From the NCBI RefSeq assembly GCF_041908905.1, contig NZ_JAYREK010000042.1, positions 1 through 32,827 on the forward strand: DNA of 32,827 nucleotides, given 5' to 3'. This stretch comes from Zoogloea sp041908905 (lineage in GTDB: Bacteria; Pseudomonadota; Gammaproteobacteria; Burkholderiales; Rhodocyclaceae). A program made the translations under genes and the position numbers. The notes beneath the pieces were generated by a model. The model worked only from the letters and a program-made list of their open reading frames with translations. It had not been told where the DNA came from and searched no databases. Shown in pieces: positions 15,336 through 23,833 of this stretch; within the stretch, counting starts at the first letter, position 1; each line of letters opens with the position of its first letter.

Positions 15336-16535
15336 ATGCTGATCGAAGTCAAAGTGCCGCAACTGTCCGAGTCCGTCTCCGAAGCCACGCTGGTCAGCTG
15401 GCACAAGAAGGAAGGCGATGCCGTCAGCCGTGACGAGAACCTGATCGACATCGAGACCGACAAGGTCGTGCTGGAAACTCCGGCTCCGGCCGACGGTGTG
15501 CTGGTCAAGATCGTCAAGAACGGTGGCGACTCCGTGACCTCCGGCGAAGTGATCGCCACCATCGACACCGAAGCCAAGGCCGCCGCCGGTGCTCCGGCCG
15601 CTGCCGCGCCGGCCCCGGCCGCCGCTCCGGCTGCCGCCGCGCCCGCTGCTGCCAGCAGCGCCGCCAGCCCGTCCGCCCGCAAGATCCTCGACGAGAAGGG
15701 CATCGCCGCCTCCGACGTCGCCGGCTCCGGCCGTGGTGGTCGTGTGATCAAGGAGGACGCCCTGGCTGCCCAGCCGAAGGCCGCCGCCGCTCCGGCTGCC
15801 GCTGCCGCCCCGGCTGTCGTCGTGGCTGCCGGCGACCGTCCGGAGCAGCGCGTTCCGATGACCCGTCTGCGTGCCCGCATCGCCGAGCGCCTGATCCAGT
15901 CGAAGAACGAAAACGCCATCCTGACCACGTTCAACGAAGTGAACATGGCTCCGATCATGGCGCTGCGCAAGCAGTACGGCGACAAGTTCGAGAAGGCCCA
16001 CGGCGTGCGTCTGGGCTTCATGGGCTTCTTCGTGAAGGCCGCCGTCGCGGCCCTCAAGAAGTTCCCGATCCTGAACGCCTCCGTCGATGGCAACGACATC
16101 GTCTACCACGGCTACATCGACATCGGCATTGCCGTCGGTTCGCCCCGTGGCCTGGTGGTGCCGATCCTGCGCGACGTGGACAACATGTCCATCGCCGACA
16201 TCGAGAAGAAGATCGCCGAGTTCGGCCAGAAGGCCAAGGACGGCAAGATCTCCCTCGAGGAGCTCACCGGCGGTACCTTCTCGATCTCCAACGGCGGCGT
16301 GTTCGGCTCGATGATGTCCACCCCGATCATCAACCCGCCCCAGTCCGCGATCCTCGGCATCCATGCCACCAAGGACCGCGCCGTGGTCGAGAATGGTCAG
16401 GTCGTCGTCCGTCCGATCAACTACCTCGCCATGTCCTATGACCACCGGATCATCGACGGCCGTGAAGCCGTGCTGGGTCTGGTGACCATGAAGGAAGCCC
16501 TGGAAGATCCGGCCCGTCTGATCCTCGACGTCTGA
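15336..16535 (+). CDS. sucB: 2-Oxoglutarate dehydrogenase E2, dihydrolipoyl succinyltransferase
   Basis: A 399-residue E2 core protein. Residues 1-76 are one lipoyl domain, with the lipoylated lysine in DIETDKVVLE. An Ala/Pro-rich flexible linker follows, then the peripheral subunit-binding domain (SPSARKILDEKGIAASDVAGSGRGGRV type, about 110-147), and a second Ala/Pro linker. The catalytic domain runs from about 167 to the end, with SYDHRIIDG carrying His370 and Asp374. An AGGGAGAG ribosome site precedes the ATG. It sits between sucA and lpdA, giving the complete complex in order. A terminator-like hairpin lies between its stop codon and lpdA. Confidence 0.96.
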   Translation: MLIEVKVPQLSESVSEATLVSWHKKEGDAVSRDENLIDIETDKVVLETPAPADGVLVKIVKNGGDSVTSGEVIATIDTEAKAAAGAPAAAAPAPAAAPAAAAPAAASSAASPSARKILDEKGIAASDVAGSGRGGRVIKEDALAAQPKAAAAPAAAAAPAVVVAAGDRPEQRVPMTRLRARIAERLIQSKNENAILTTFNEVNMAPIMALRKQYGDKFEKAHGVRLGFMGFFVKAAVAALKKFPILNASVDGNDIVYHGYIDIGIAVGSPRGLVVPILRDVDNMSIADIEKKIAEFGQKAKDGKISLEELTGGTFSISNGGVFGSMMSTPIINPPQSAILGIHATKDRAVVENGQVVVRPINYLAMSYDHRIIDGREAVLGLVTMKEALEDPARLILDV

Positions 16536-16548
16536 TCCATCCTTGCGC

Positions 16549-16593
16549 AGGCACGGTCGCGGCCCCGGTGGGGCTGCAGCCGTGCCTCGTTTT
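16549..16593 (+). terminator. Terminator-like hairpin between sucB and lpdA (possible attenuator)
   Basis: The outer stem AGGCACGG (16549-16556) pairs with CCGTGCCT (16580-16587). The inner stem GCGGCCCC (16559-16566) pairs with GGGGCTGC (16570-16577) with one G-T wobble around a 3-base loop. It is followed by CGTTTTC, a short T run. It looks like a leaky intrinsic terminator that could lower lpdA relative to sucAB. The lpdA ribosome site (AGAGGGAAA) follows a few bases later. Confidence 0.6.
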
Positions 16594-16616
16594 CATCATC
16601 AGAGGGAAAAAACAAT

Positions 16617-18038
16617 ATGGCGAAACAATTTGATGTGCTGGTCATCGGCGGCGGCCCCGGCGGCTACGTGGCGGCGATCCGTGCCGCGCAGCTCGGCTTC
16701 AGCACCGCCTGTGCCGAGTCCAACCCCTACGCCGATCCGAAGGGCGAACCGCGCCTGGGCGGCACCTGCCTGAACGTCGGCTGCATCCCGTCGAAGGCGC
16801 TGCTGCACACCTCCCACCTGTTCGAAGAGGCTGGCCACAGCTTCGCGGAGCAGGGCATTTCCGTGGGCACGCCGACCATCGACGTGCCGAAGATGATCGC
16901 CCGCAAGGCCAAGATCGTCGAGCAGCTCACCGCCGGCATCAAGGGCCTGTTCAAGAAGAACAAGGTGACCTTCCTGGCCGGTCACGGCAGCTTCGTCGGC
17001 CAGGTGGACGGCGGCTGGCAGGTCAAGGTCGGTGAGGAAGTCGTCACCGCCAAGCAGGTCATCGTGGCGACCGGTTCGTCGGCCCGCCACCTGCCGGGCA
17101 TTCCGGTGGACAACAAGCTGGTCTGCGACAACATCGGCGCCCTCGACATCAACGCCGTGCCGGCTCGCCTCGGCCTGATCGGCTCCGGCGTGATCGGCCT
17201 CGAGATGGGTTCGGTGTGGGGCCGTCTGGGTGCCAAGGTCACCATCCTCGAAGCGATGGACAGCTTCCTCGCTGCCGCCGACCAGGATCTGGCCAAGGAA
17301 GCCCTCAAGCTGTTCACCAAGCAGGGCCTCGACATCAAGCTGTCGGTCAAGGTCGGCGCGGTCACCGTGGGCAAGGACTCCGTCACCGTCGAATATGAAA
17401 CCAAGGACGGCGCCCAGAAGGCCGAGTTCGACCGCCTGATCGTCTCCGTCGGCCGGGTACCCAACACCGCCGGCCTCAACGCCGAAGCGGTCGGCCTCAA
17501 GGTCGATGGCCGCGGCTTCATCGAGGTGGACGACCACTGCAAGACCAACCTGCCCGGCGTGTGGGCGGTGGGCGACGTGGTGCGCGGCCCGATGCTGGCC
17601 CACAAGGCCATGGAAGAGGGCGTGATGGTCGCGGAGCTGATGGCGGGCCAAGCCGGCCACTGCAACTTCGACACCATTCCGTGGGTCATCTACACCTCGC
17701 CCGAGATCGCCTGGGTCGGCAAGACCGAGCAGACCCTCAAGGCCGAAGGCGTCGAGTACCGCGTCGGCAAGATCCCGTTCATGGCCAACGGCCGCGCGCT
17801 GGGTGCCGGCACGCCGCAGGGTTTCGTGAAGATGATCGCCGACGCCAAGACCGACCGCATCCTCGGCGTGCACATCATCGGCGCCAATGCCTCCGAGCTG
17901 ATCGGCGAGGCGGTGGTGACGATGGAGTTTGCCGGCGCGTCCGAAGACCTGGCGCGTATCTGCCACGCCCACCCGACCCTGTCGGAAGTCGTGCACGAAG
18001 CGGCCCTGGCCGTCGACAAGCGTCCTCTGCACTTCTGA
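16617..18038 (+). CDS. lpdA: Dihydrolipoyl dehydrogenase (E3)
   Basis: A 473-residue FAD disulfide oxidoreductase that reoxidises the dihydrolipoyl groups of SucB with NAD+. The FAD loop VIGGGPGGYVAA is at 9-20. The redox-active pair Cys51 and Cys56 is in GGTCLNVGCIPSKALL. The NAD-binding loop IGSGVIGLEMGSVWGRLG and the second FAD motif VWAVGDVVRG are present. The C-terminal HAHPTLSEVVHEA provides the catalytic His-Glu pair. It is the last enzyme gene of the TCA train and could also serve pyruvate dehydrogenase or glycine cleavage, which are not encoded here. Confidence 0.96.
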   Translation: MAKQFDVLVIGGGPGGYVAAIRAAQLGFSTACAESNPYADPKGEPRLGGTCLNVGCIPSKALLHTSHLFEEAGHSFAEQGISVGTPTIDVPKMIARKAKIVEQLTAGIKGLFKKNKVTFLAGHGSFVGQVDGGWQVKVGEEVVTAKQVIVATGSSARHLPGIPVDNKLVCDNIGALDINAVPARLGLIGSGVIGLEMGSVWGRLGAKVTILEAMDSFLAAADQDLAKEALKLFTKQGLDIKLSVKVGAVTVGKDSVTVEYETKDGAQKAEFDRLIVSVGRVPNTAGLNAEAVGLKVDGRGFIEVDDHCKTNLPGVWAVGDVVRGPMLAHKAMEEGVMVAELMAGQAGHCNFDTIPWVIYTSPEIAWVGKTEQTLKAEGVEYRVGKIPFMANGRALGAGTPQGFVKMIADAKTDRILGVHIIGANASELIGEAVVTMEFAGASEDLARICHAHPTLSEVVHEAALAVDKRPLHF

Positions 18039-18075
18039 TGCTGCCTGCCGGTCGTTGAGCCGGCCTGCGGCACGA

Positions 18076-18116
18076 GGGGGTGGTCAGGCGTAAAATGCCT
18101 GCCCGCCCCCGTTTCA
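18076..18116 (+). terminator. Probable terminator after lpdA
   Basis: CAGGC (18085-18089) pairs with GCCTG (18097-18101), extended by GG with CC and by GGGGG (18076-18080) with CCCCC (18106-18110), with small bulges. GTTTCATT follows. The loop contains TAAAAT, which could alternatively be read as a -10 box for zapE. A stop point at the end of the TCA train is the simpler reading, but the T run is weak. Confidence 0.5.
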
Positions 18117-18138
18117 TTCGTATCACCGAATCAAGACG

Positions 18139-19251
18139 ATGCCCCACCGAATCCTGAAAGTCTCCGAACACGGCATGCTCGACGCCTACGAGGCCACCCT
18201 CAAGGCCCGCGGCTTCAAGTCCGACCCCGCCCAGCGCGCTGCGGCCCAGCGCCTGCAGGGCCTGTACACCGAGCTGGTGGCCTTCAAGGCCGCCCGCCGC
18301 GGCACGATCCGCAAGCTGCTGGCCCGCCCCAAGCAGCCGCGCAGCGTGTATTTCTGGGGTGGAGTGGGGCGCGGCAAGAGCTTCCTGATGGACTGCTTCT
18401 TCGACTCGGTGCCTTACCAGCGCAAGCGCCGGGTGCATTTCCACGCCTTCATGCAGGAAGTGCAGAACGACCTCAAGAACCTCAATCACGAGCCCGATCC
18501 GCTGCAGAAGGTGGCCGACCGCATCGCCCGCCAGACGCGCCTGCTGTGCTTCGACGAGTTCCACGTGTCGGACATCGCCGACGCGATGATCCTCGGTCGC
18601 CTGCTCGACGCGCTGTTCGCCCGCGGCACCGTGTTCGTGATGACCTCCAACTACCCGCCCGACGGGCTCTACCCCAATGGCCTGCAGCGCATCAACTTCC
18701 TGCCGACCATCGAGATGATCAAGCGCCGCTTCGACGTGGTCGAGGTGGACCACGGCACCGACTACCGGCTGCGCACCCTCGAGCAGATGGATGCCTTCCT
18801 CGTCCCCGCCGACGACGAGGCCGACCGCCACCTGGCCTCCGACTTCGAGAAGATCGCCGGCACCAAGGGGCAGGGCGGCGAGATCGAGGTTCTCGAGCGA
18901 AAGCTCAAGGTGCAGCGTCAGGCGCCCGGGGTGATCTGGTTCGACTTTGACACCCTGTGCGGCGGCAACCGCTCCCAGAACGACTACCTCGAGATCGCTC
19001 GCGAGTACCATACCCTGATCCTGTCCCGCGTCCCGAAGATGAGCCCGGCGATGGCCTCCGAGGCGCGCCGCTTCACCTGGCTGGTGGATGTGCTCTACGA
19101 CCACCGGGTCAAGCTGCTGGTGAGCGCCGAATGCCAGGCCTACGACCTGTATGTCGAAGGCCGGCAGGCCAGCGAGTTCCACCGCACCGTCAGCCGTCTC
19201 ATCGAGATGCGCTCCCGTGACTACCTGGCCGAAGCCCACCGGGTGGACTGA
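18139..19251 (+). CDS. zapE: Cell division ATPase ZapE (AFG1/LACE1-like)
   Basis: A 370-residue P-loop ATPase of the AFG1 family. The Walker A motif GGVGRGKSFLMD is near residues 74-85 and the Walker B LLCFDEFHVSDIADAM near 136-151. The sensor segment VFVMTSNYPPDGLYPNGLQR follows. The end, FHRTVSRLIEMRSRDYLAEAH, is the typical C-terminus. In E. coli ZapE destabilises FtsZ filaments during late division; mitochondrial relatives assist quality control of respiratory proteins. Placement right behind succinate and 2-oxoglutarate dehydrogenase genes is common in betaproteobacteria. No clear ribosome site precedes the ATG. Confidence 0.92.
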   Translation: MPHRILKVSEHGMLDAYEATLKARGFKSDPAQRAAAQRLQGLYTELVAFKAARRGTIRKLLARPKQPRSVYFWGGVGRGKSFLMDCFFDSVPYQRKRRVHFHAFMQEVQNDLKNLNHEPDPLQKVADRIARQTRLLCFDEFHVSDIADAMILGRLLDALFARGTVFVMTSNYPPDGLYPNGLQRINFLPTIEMIKRRFDVVEVDHGTDYRLRTLEQMDAFLVPADDEADRHLASDFEKIAGTKGQGGEIEVLERKLKVQRQAPGVIWFDFDTLCGGNRSQNDYLEIAREYHTLILSRVPKMSPAMASEARRFTWLVDVLYDHRVKLLVSAECQAYDLYVEGRQASEFHRTVSRLIEMRSRDYLAEAHRVD

Positions 19252-19275
19252 GCGCCCCCGGCCCACCTCCGCAGC

Positions 19276-21228
19276 ATGAACATCGACACCGCCTTCGCCA
19301 AGGACGGCCCGCTGGCCAAGGCCATCCCGGGCTTCTCGCCGCGTCCCCAGCAGATCGAGATGGCGGCCCACATCGCCGCCACCCTCAAGGAAAACGGCGT
19401 GCTGGTGGCCGAGGCCGGCACCGGCACCGGCAAGACCTACGCCTACCTGGTGCCGGCGCTGCTGAATGGCGGCAAGGTCATCATCTCGACTGGCACAAAA
19501 ACACTCCAGGACCAGCTCTTCAACCGCGACCTGCCCACCGTCCGCGCTGCCCTCAAGGTGCCGGTCGAGGTCGCGCTCTTGAAGGGCCGCAGCAACTACG
19601 TCTGCCATTATCACCTGGCCCGCAACCTCGCCGACGGCCGCTTCACGACGCCCGAGGACGCCGCCCACCTGCGCGCCATCGGCCGCTTCCTCGACGTCAC
19701 CCAGACCGGCGACAAGGCCGAATGCCCCGAGGTGCCCGAGGACGCCGCCGCCTGGATGTTCGCCACCTCGTCCCGGGACAACTGCCTGGGCCAGGACTGC
19801 CCGAACATCAAGGAGTGCTTCGTTGCCGCCGCCCGCCGCGCGGCGATGGACGCCGACGTGGTGGTGGTCAATCACCACCTGTTCTTCGCCGACGTCAGCC
19901 TGCGCGATGGCGGCATGGGCGAGCTGCTCCCCTCGTGCAACGCGGTGATCTTCGACGAAGCCCACCAGCTGCCCGAGACCGCCAGCCTGTTCTTCGGCGA
20001 GAGCGTGTCCACCTCCCAGCTCCTCGAACTGGCCCGCGATACCCGCTCCGAAACCGTCGCCGCCGCCCGCGACTGCCTTGACCTCATCGAGGCGACCCGC
20101 AAGCTCGAGAAGGCCGCCCGCGATCTGCGCCTCACCATCGCCACCGAGAACGCCCGCTTCGGCTACGCCCAGCTCGAAGACAACAAGCCCTTCCACGAGG
20201 CGGTGGATGCCCTCGACGCCGAGCTCGGCGCCTTCTCCGCCATCGTCGAGACCCAGGCCGAGCGCTCCGAGGGCCTCGCCGCCTGCCTGCGGCGCACCCA
20301 GGAGCTCCAGGAGCGCCTGGCCCGCTGGCAGGTGCCCGAGGGCAACCAGTGGGTGCGCTGGGTCGAGGTGTTCAGCCAGTCGCTGGCCCTCAACGCCACG
20401 CCGCTGTCGATCGCCTCGATCTTCAAGCGCCAGATGGACGGCCACCCGCGGGCCTGGGTGTTCACCTCGGCCACGCTGGCGGTGGGGCGCGACTTCGGCC
20501 ACTACTGCCGCGAGCTGGGCCTCAACTGGGTCGAGCCGCCCATCGATACGGCGGTGTGGGGCAGCCCCTTCGATTACCCGAAGCAGGCCATGCTCTACGC
20601 TCCGCAGAACATGCCCGACCCCAACGCACCGGACTACCCGGACGCGGTGGCGCGGGTCGCGTTTCCGCTGATCCGGGCCGCCCGGGGGCGCACCTTCGTG
20701 CTGTGCACCTCGCTCCGGTCGATGCGCCGCATCCACGAGATCATCGCCGACAAGCTCGAGGCCGAGAAGCTCGAGCTGCCGCTCTTGATCCAGGGCGAGG
20801 GCTCGCGCAGCGAGCTCCTCGAACGCTTCCGCAAGCTCGGTAACGCGATCCTCGTGGCCAGCCAGAGCTTCTGGGAGGGCGTGGACGTGCCGGGCGACGC
20901 GCTGTCGGTGGTGGTCATCGACAAGCTGCCCTTCGCGCCGCCGGACGACCCGGTGCTCGCCGCCCGCATCGACAACATGCAGAAGGAAGGCCGCAGCCCC
21001 TTCATGGAGTACCAGCTGCCGCGGGCCGTGATCAACGTCAAGCAGGGCGCCGGCCGGCTGATCCGCACCGAGCGCGACCGGGGCGTGCTGGCCATCTGCG
21101 ACCCGCGCATGCTCACCAAGCCCTATGGCCGGCGGGTCTGGCAGAGCCTGCCGCCGATGACCCGCAGCAAGGTGGAGGCCGAAGTGGTGGCCTTCCTCGA
21201 ACAGCTGCCGCCCCCGGCGGCCGGCTGA
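19276..21228 (+). CDS. ATP-dependent DNA helicase, DinG/XPD-like iron-sulfur family
   Basis: A 650-residue superfamily 2 helicase. Walker A is AEAGTGTGKT at 45-54 and the DEAH box at 227-230. Between them lie four cysteines (110, 170, 175 and 181; NYVC ... DNCLGQDC ... KEC), the spacing of the [4Fe-4S] domain in XPD/DinG helicases. Later motifs include FTSATLAVG, SQSFWEGVDVPG and the Q/R-rich motif VKQGAGRLIRTERDRG (motif VI). These proteins unwind DNA with 5'-to-3' polarity and help at collisions or damage. The length and the lack of an exonuclease domain fit YoaA/DinG of proteobacteria; which of the two is not decidable here. It begins 24 bases after zapE, without an obvious ribosome site. 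Confidence 0.92.
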   Translation: MNIDTAFAKDGPLAKAIPGFSPRPQQIEMAAHIAATLKENGVLVAEAGTGTGKTYAYLVPALLNGGKVIISTGTKTLQDQLFNRDLPTVRAALKVPVEVALLKGRSNYVCHYHLARNLADGRFTTPEDAAHLRAIGRFLDVTQTGDKAECPEVPEDAAAWMFATSSRDNCLGQDCPNIKECFVAAARRAAMDADVVVVNHHLFFADVSLRDGGMGELLPSCNAVIFDEAHQLPETASLFFGESVSTSQLLELARDTRSETVAAARDCLDLIEATRKLEKAARDLRLTIATENARFGYAQLEDNKPFHEAVDALDAELGAFSAIVETQAERSEGLAACLRRTQELQERLARWQVPEGNQWVRWVEVFSQSLALNATPLSIASIFKRQMDGHPRAWVFTSATLAVGRDFGHYCRELGLNWVEPPIDTAVWGSPFDYPKQAMLYAPQNMPDPNAPDYPDAVARVAFPLIRAARGRTFVLCTSLRSMRRIHEIIADKLEAEKLELPLLIQGEGSRSELLERFRKLGNAILVASQSFWEGVDVPGDALSVVVIDKLPFAPPDDPVLAARIDNMQKEGRSPFMEYQLPRAVINVKQGAGRLIRTERDRGVLAICDPRMLTKPYGRRVWQSLPPMTRSKVEAEVVAFLEQLPPPAAG

Positions 21229-21276
21229 CGTCCCCGCCGTGCCCTCCGGGGCGCGCATCGCCCCAAGGAGCATTCC

Positions 21277-21912
21277 ATGCGTCTCGTCCTGATGATCTTC
21301 GCGGCCCTGCTGGCGCTCGGGCTCCTCATCGGCAAGCTCAAGGGGGGCGGCGGCGACGCGACCGCCAAGAAACCCGCCGGCGCCATCGTCGCCGCCCTCA
21401 ACGAGAGCTACGGCGGGCCCCTTTGCGTCTACGAGGGGCCGTTCCCCAAGGTCGGCCCGGAGGTCTGCCTGCATTGCAGCACGCTCCTCGATGCCGGCCT
21501 GGTGGAGCGGATCTCCGCGCGCCGGCCTGACGGGGCCGAGCAGCGGGGCTACGACCTCACCGCCGCCGGCATGGCCCTCTACGACCCCGTCGCGCCCACC
21601 GCCAATGGCAAGACCGCGCCCGGGCTGTGCTTTGGCAAGGCACGGGTTGCCCAGGTGCTCGAGACCCTGCCGCCGCTGCGCCTCGGCGCCGTCACCCATG
21701 TGTCGGCCCGCTTCACGCTGCAGATCTTCGATCGCGCGCCGTTCATCTACTCGCCGGACATCGCGCGCCTCCAGCGCTTTCCGTGGCTGCCGCTGGCGGA
21801 AGGGAGCCAGGTGACCAAGCCCATCATCACCACCCTCAGCTTCGGGCCCAACGGCGAGTTCATCGAGGCCGACCCGGGCTTTCGCTACGGTAAATGGTTG
21901 AACGAAAAGTGA
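21277..21912 (+). CDS. Hypothetical protein with one N-terminal membrane segment
   Basis: Not recognised. It has 211 residues. Residues 2-19 (RLVLMIFAALLALGLLIG) form one hydrophobic helix, followed by a Lys/Gly-rich stretch, so it is a signal-anchored or secreted protein. Residues about 38-100 hold an unusual pattern: SYGGPLCVYEGPFP, three Cys (50, 63, 66) with CLHC, then LLDAGLVERI and RGYDLTAAGMALYDP. The last part resembles the wing of a winged-helix domain (a leucine helix, AGLV, then Y-L-T-x-x-G). The second half is beta-rich. The ATG at 21277 has an AAGGAG ribosome site. It follows the helicase by 48 bases. That it is a real gene is likely; no function is claimed. Confidence 0.75.
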   Translation: MRLVLMIFAALLALGLLIGKLKGGGGDATAKKPAGAIVAALNESYGGPLCVYEGPFPKVGPEVCLHCSTLLDAGLVERISARRPDGAEQRGYDLTAAGMALYDPVAPTANGKTAPGLCFGKARVAQVLETLPPLRLGAVTHVSARFTLQIFDRAPFIYSPDIARLQRFPWLPLAEGSQVTKPIITTLSFGPNGEFIEADPGFRYGKWLNEK

Positions 21913-21936
21913 TCGCTACAATCGAACCGGTTTCCG

Positions 21937-23319
21937 ATGACCCTTTCGCCCGTCTCCAGCCCCGTGTCCGCTCCTGCTGACGTCAACACCATCCTCGCCG
22001 GGTCCGCGGCGGGGGGCTGCGCCGGCATGGCCGAAGCCCTCAACGTGGGCTGCCAGTGCGTCTCCCTCGACCGCCAGGCCCTGCTCGATGCCCTGGCCCG
22101 TGATCCCCGGGACGGCGCGCTGCAGGCGATGCTGGCCGAAAGCCGGCCGCACCTGTTTTCCGACTCGATGGCCTTCGTCTCGGCCCGCCACGTCCGGCGC
22201 ATGGCCGACGTCGTCGCGGCCATCGAACGGGTCGTCGCGCTGCCCGCCTGGCAGGACGCGGTTCTCGCCTGGGCGCCGGCCAGCGCGCGGCATGCCAGCC
22301 GGGCGTCCGGGGTCTTCCTGGGCTACGACTTCCACCTCGGCCCCGACGGCCCCCAGCTCATCGAGATCAACACCAACGCCGGCGGCGGCCTGCTCAACGC
22401 GATCCTCGGCCGCGCCCAGCGGGCCTGCTGCGCCGAAGTCGCCGAGGCCATGGATGCCGTGCCGGGCGAGGCGGCCGACCTGGAGGCGCGTTTTGTTGCC
22501 ATGTTCCGCGCCGAGTGGCGGGCGGAGCGGGGCGACGCGGCCCTCCGTCACGTGGCCATCGTGGACGAGGCGCCCCAGGGCCAGTACCTGCTGCCCGAGT
22601 TCCTGCTTTTCCAGCGGCTGTTCGAGCGCCACGGCATCGCCGCGTCGATCTGTGACCCGGCCGAACTCCGCCACGGCCCGGACGGCCTCAGCCTGCAGGG
22701 CCGGCCGGTGGATCTGGTCTACAACCGCCTCACCGACTTCGCCCTGGCCGAGCCCGCCAGCGCCGCGCTGCGCGAAGCCTGGCTAGGCGGCACGGCGGTG
22801 ATCACGCCCCATCCGCGCGCCCACGCCCTCTACGCCGACAAGCGCAATCTGGTGCTGCTGTCCGACCCGGAGGCCCTGCGTCGCCTGGGGGCCGACGAAG
22901 CCACCATCGCCATGATCCAGGCCGGGGTGCCGCACACCGAGGCCGTCAGCGCGGCGCGGGCCGACGACTTCTGGGCGCGCCGGCGCGGGCTGTTCTTCAA
23001 GCCGGCCAGCGGCTTCGGCAGCCGTGGCGCCTACCGGGGCGACAAGCTCACCCGGCGGGTGTTCGACGAGATCCTCGCCGGCGACTACATTGCCCAGGCC
23101 TTCGTGCCGCCTTCCGAGCGGCGGGTGGCGGTGGAGGGGGCGCCGGTGGATCTCAAGATGGACCTCCGCAACTATGTTTACCGGGGTGAGGTGCAGCTCG
23201 TCACCGCGCGCCTCTACCGCGGCCAGACCACCAACTTCCGCACCCCCGGGGGCGGCTTTGCGCCGGTGCTGGCGCTGCCCTGCGACGAGCCGCCGGAACC
23301 CTGCGGCTGCCACGGATGA
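21937..23319 (+). CDS. Uncharacterised ATP-grasp-like protein (glutathionylspermidine-synthase-like, permuted)
   Basis: A 460-residue cytoplasmic protein. GYDFHLGPDGPQLIEINTN (129-147) contains E-x-N (143-145), which resembles the Mg2+-binding end of an ATP-grasp fold. The ATP-loop-like FKPASGFGSRGAY comes much later (354-366), followed by DLKMDLRNYVY (405-415) and R-x4-TTNFRTPGGG (425-440). This reversed order suggests a circularly permuted ATP-grasp, as in glutathionylspermidine synthases and eukaryotic-type glutathione synthetases; that is inference. Cysteines are concentrated at the ends: GCQC (38-41) and a terminal CGCHG. The ATG at 21937 lacks a good ribosome site; TACAAT at 21917-21922 could be a -10 for a nearly leaderless message. 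mobB starts 7 bases after its stop, so it likely heads the molybdenum cofactor operon. The substrates are unknown. Confidence 0.75.
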   Translation: MTLSPVSSPVSAPADVNTILAGSAAGGCAGMAEALNVGCQCVSLDRQALLDALARDPRDGALQAMLAESRPHLFSDSMAFVSARHVRRMADVVAAIERVVALPAWQDAVLAWAPASARHASRASGVFLGYDFHLGPDGPQLIEINTNAGGGLLNAILGRAQRACCAEVAEAMDAVPGEAADLEARFVAMFRAEWRAERGDAALRHVAIVDEAPQGQYLLPEFLLFQRLFERHGIAASICDPAELRHGPDGLSLQGRPVDLVYNRLTDFALAEPASAALREAWLGGTAVITPHPRAHALYADKRNLVLLSDPEALRRLGADEATIAMIQAGVPHTEAVSAARADDFWARRRGLFFKPASGFGSRGAYRGDKLTRRVFDEILAGDYIAQAFVPPSERRVAVEGAPVDLKMDLRNYVYRGEVQLVTARLYRGQTTNFRTPGGGFAPVLALPCDEPPEPCGCHG

Positions 23320-23326
23320 TCACACC

Positions 23327-23833
23327 ATGAAGGTATTCGGTTTCGCCGGCTGGTCCGGCTCGGGCAAGACCACGCTGATCGAACAGCTGCTCCCCTGCAT
23401 CGCCCGCCGTGGCCTGAAGGTGTCGGTCATCAAGCACACCCACCACGCCTTCGACGTGGACAAGCCGGGCAAGGACTCCTGGCGTCACCGGGAGGCCGGT
23501 GCCAGCGAGATCCTGCTCGTCTCCGACCAGCGCTGGGTGCTGATGCACGAACTGCGCGGCGACCCGGAGCCCGACCTGGCCGCCCAGCTGGCCATCATGT
23601 CGCCCTGCGACCTGGTGCTGGTCGAGGGTTTCAAGTCGGTGCAGATCCCCAAGATCGAGATCCACCGCCCGGCCCACGGCCGTCCGCTGCTGCACCCGGA
23701 CAACCCGGCCATCGTCGCCGTCGCCACCGACGCGCCGCCCGACGGGTTGCCCGGCCTCGCCTTGCCCCGTCTCGACCTCAACGATCCGGCCGCCGTGGCC
23801 GAGTTCATCCTTCGCCATCAGGGCCTGCTATGA
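23327..23833 (+). CDS. mobB: Molybdopterin-guanine dinucleotide biosynthesis adaptor MobB
   Basis: A 168-residue P-loop GTPase-like protein. Walker A GWSGSGKTT is at 8-16, then VSVIKHTHHAFDVDKPGKDSWRHREAGA, the hallmark of MobB, and the Walker-B-like DLVLVEGFK. MobB assists MobA in attaching GMP to molybdopterin. The ATG at 23327 is chosen because the fold begins immediately there. It starts 7 bases after the ATP-grasp gene and overlaps moeA by four bases (ATGA), so translation is coupled. mobA is not in the window. Confidence 0.94.
   Translation: MKVFGFAGWSGSGKTTLIEQLLPCIARRGLKVSVIKHTHHAFDVDKPGKDSWRHREAGASEILLVSDQRWVLMHELRGDPEPDLAAQLAIMSPCDLVLVEGFKSVQIPKIEIHRPAHGRPLLHPDNPAIVAVATDAPPDGLPGLALPRLDLNDPAAVAEFILRHQGLL

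Noticed and set aside
17875..21699. A 1274-codon minus-strand open frame opposite lpdA, zapE and the helicase
   Set aside because: The opposite strand encodes three well-conserved proteins; the antisense product is low-complexity (His/Gly/Ala/Asp), typical of antisense frames in high-GC genes.
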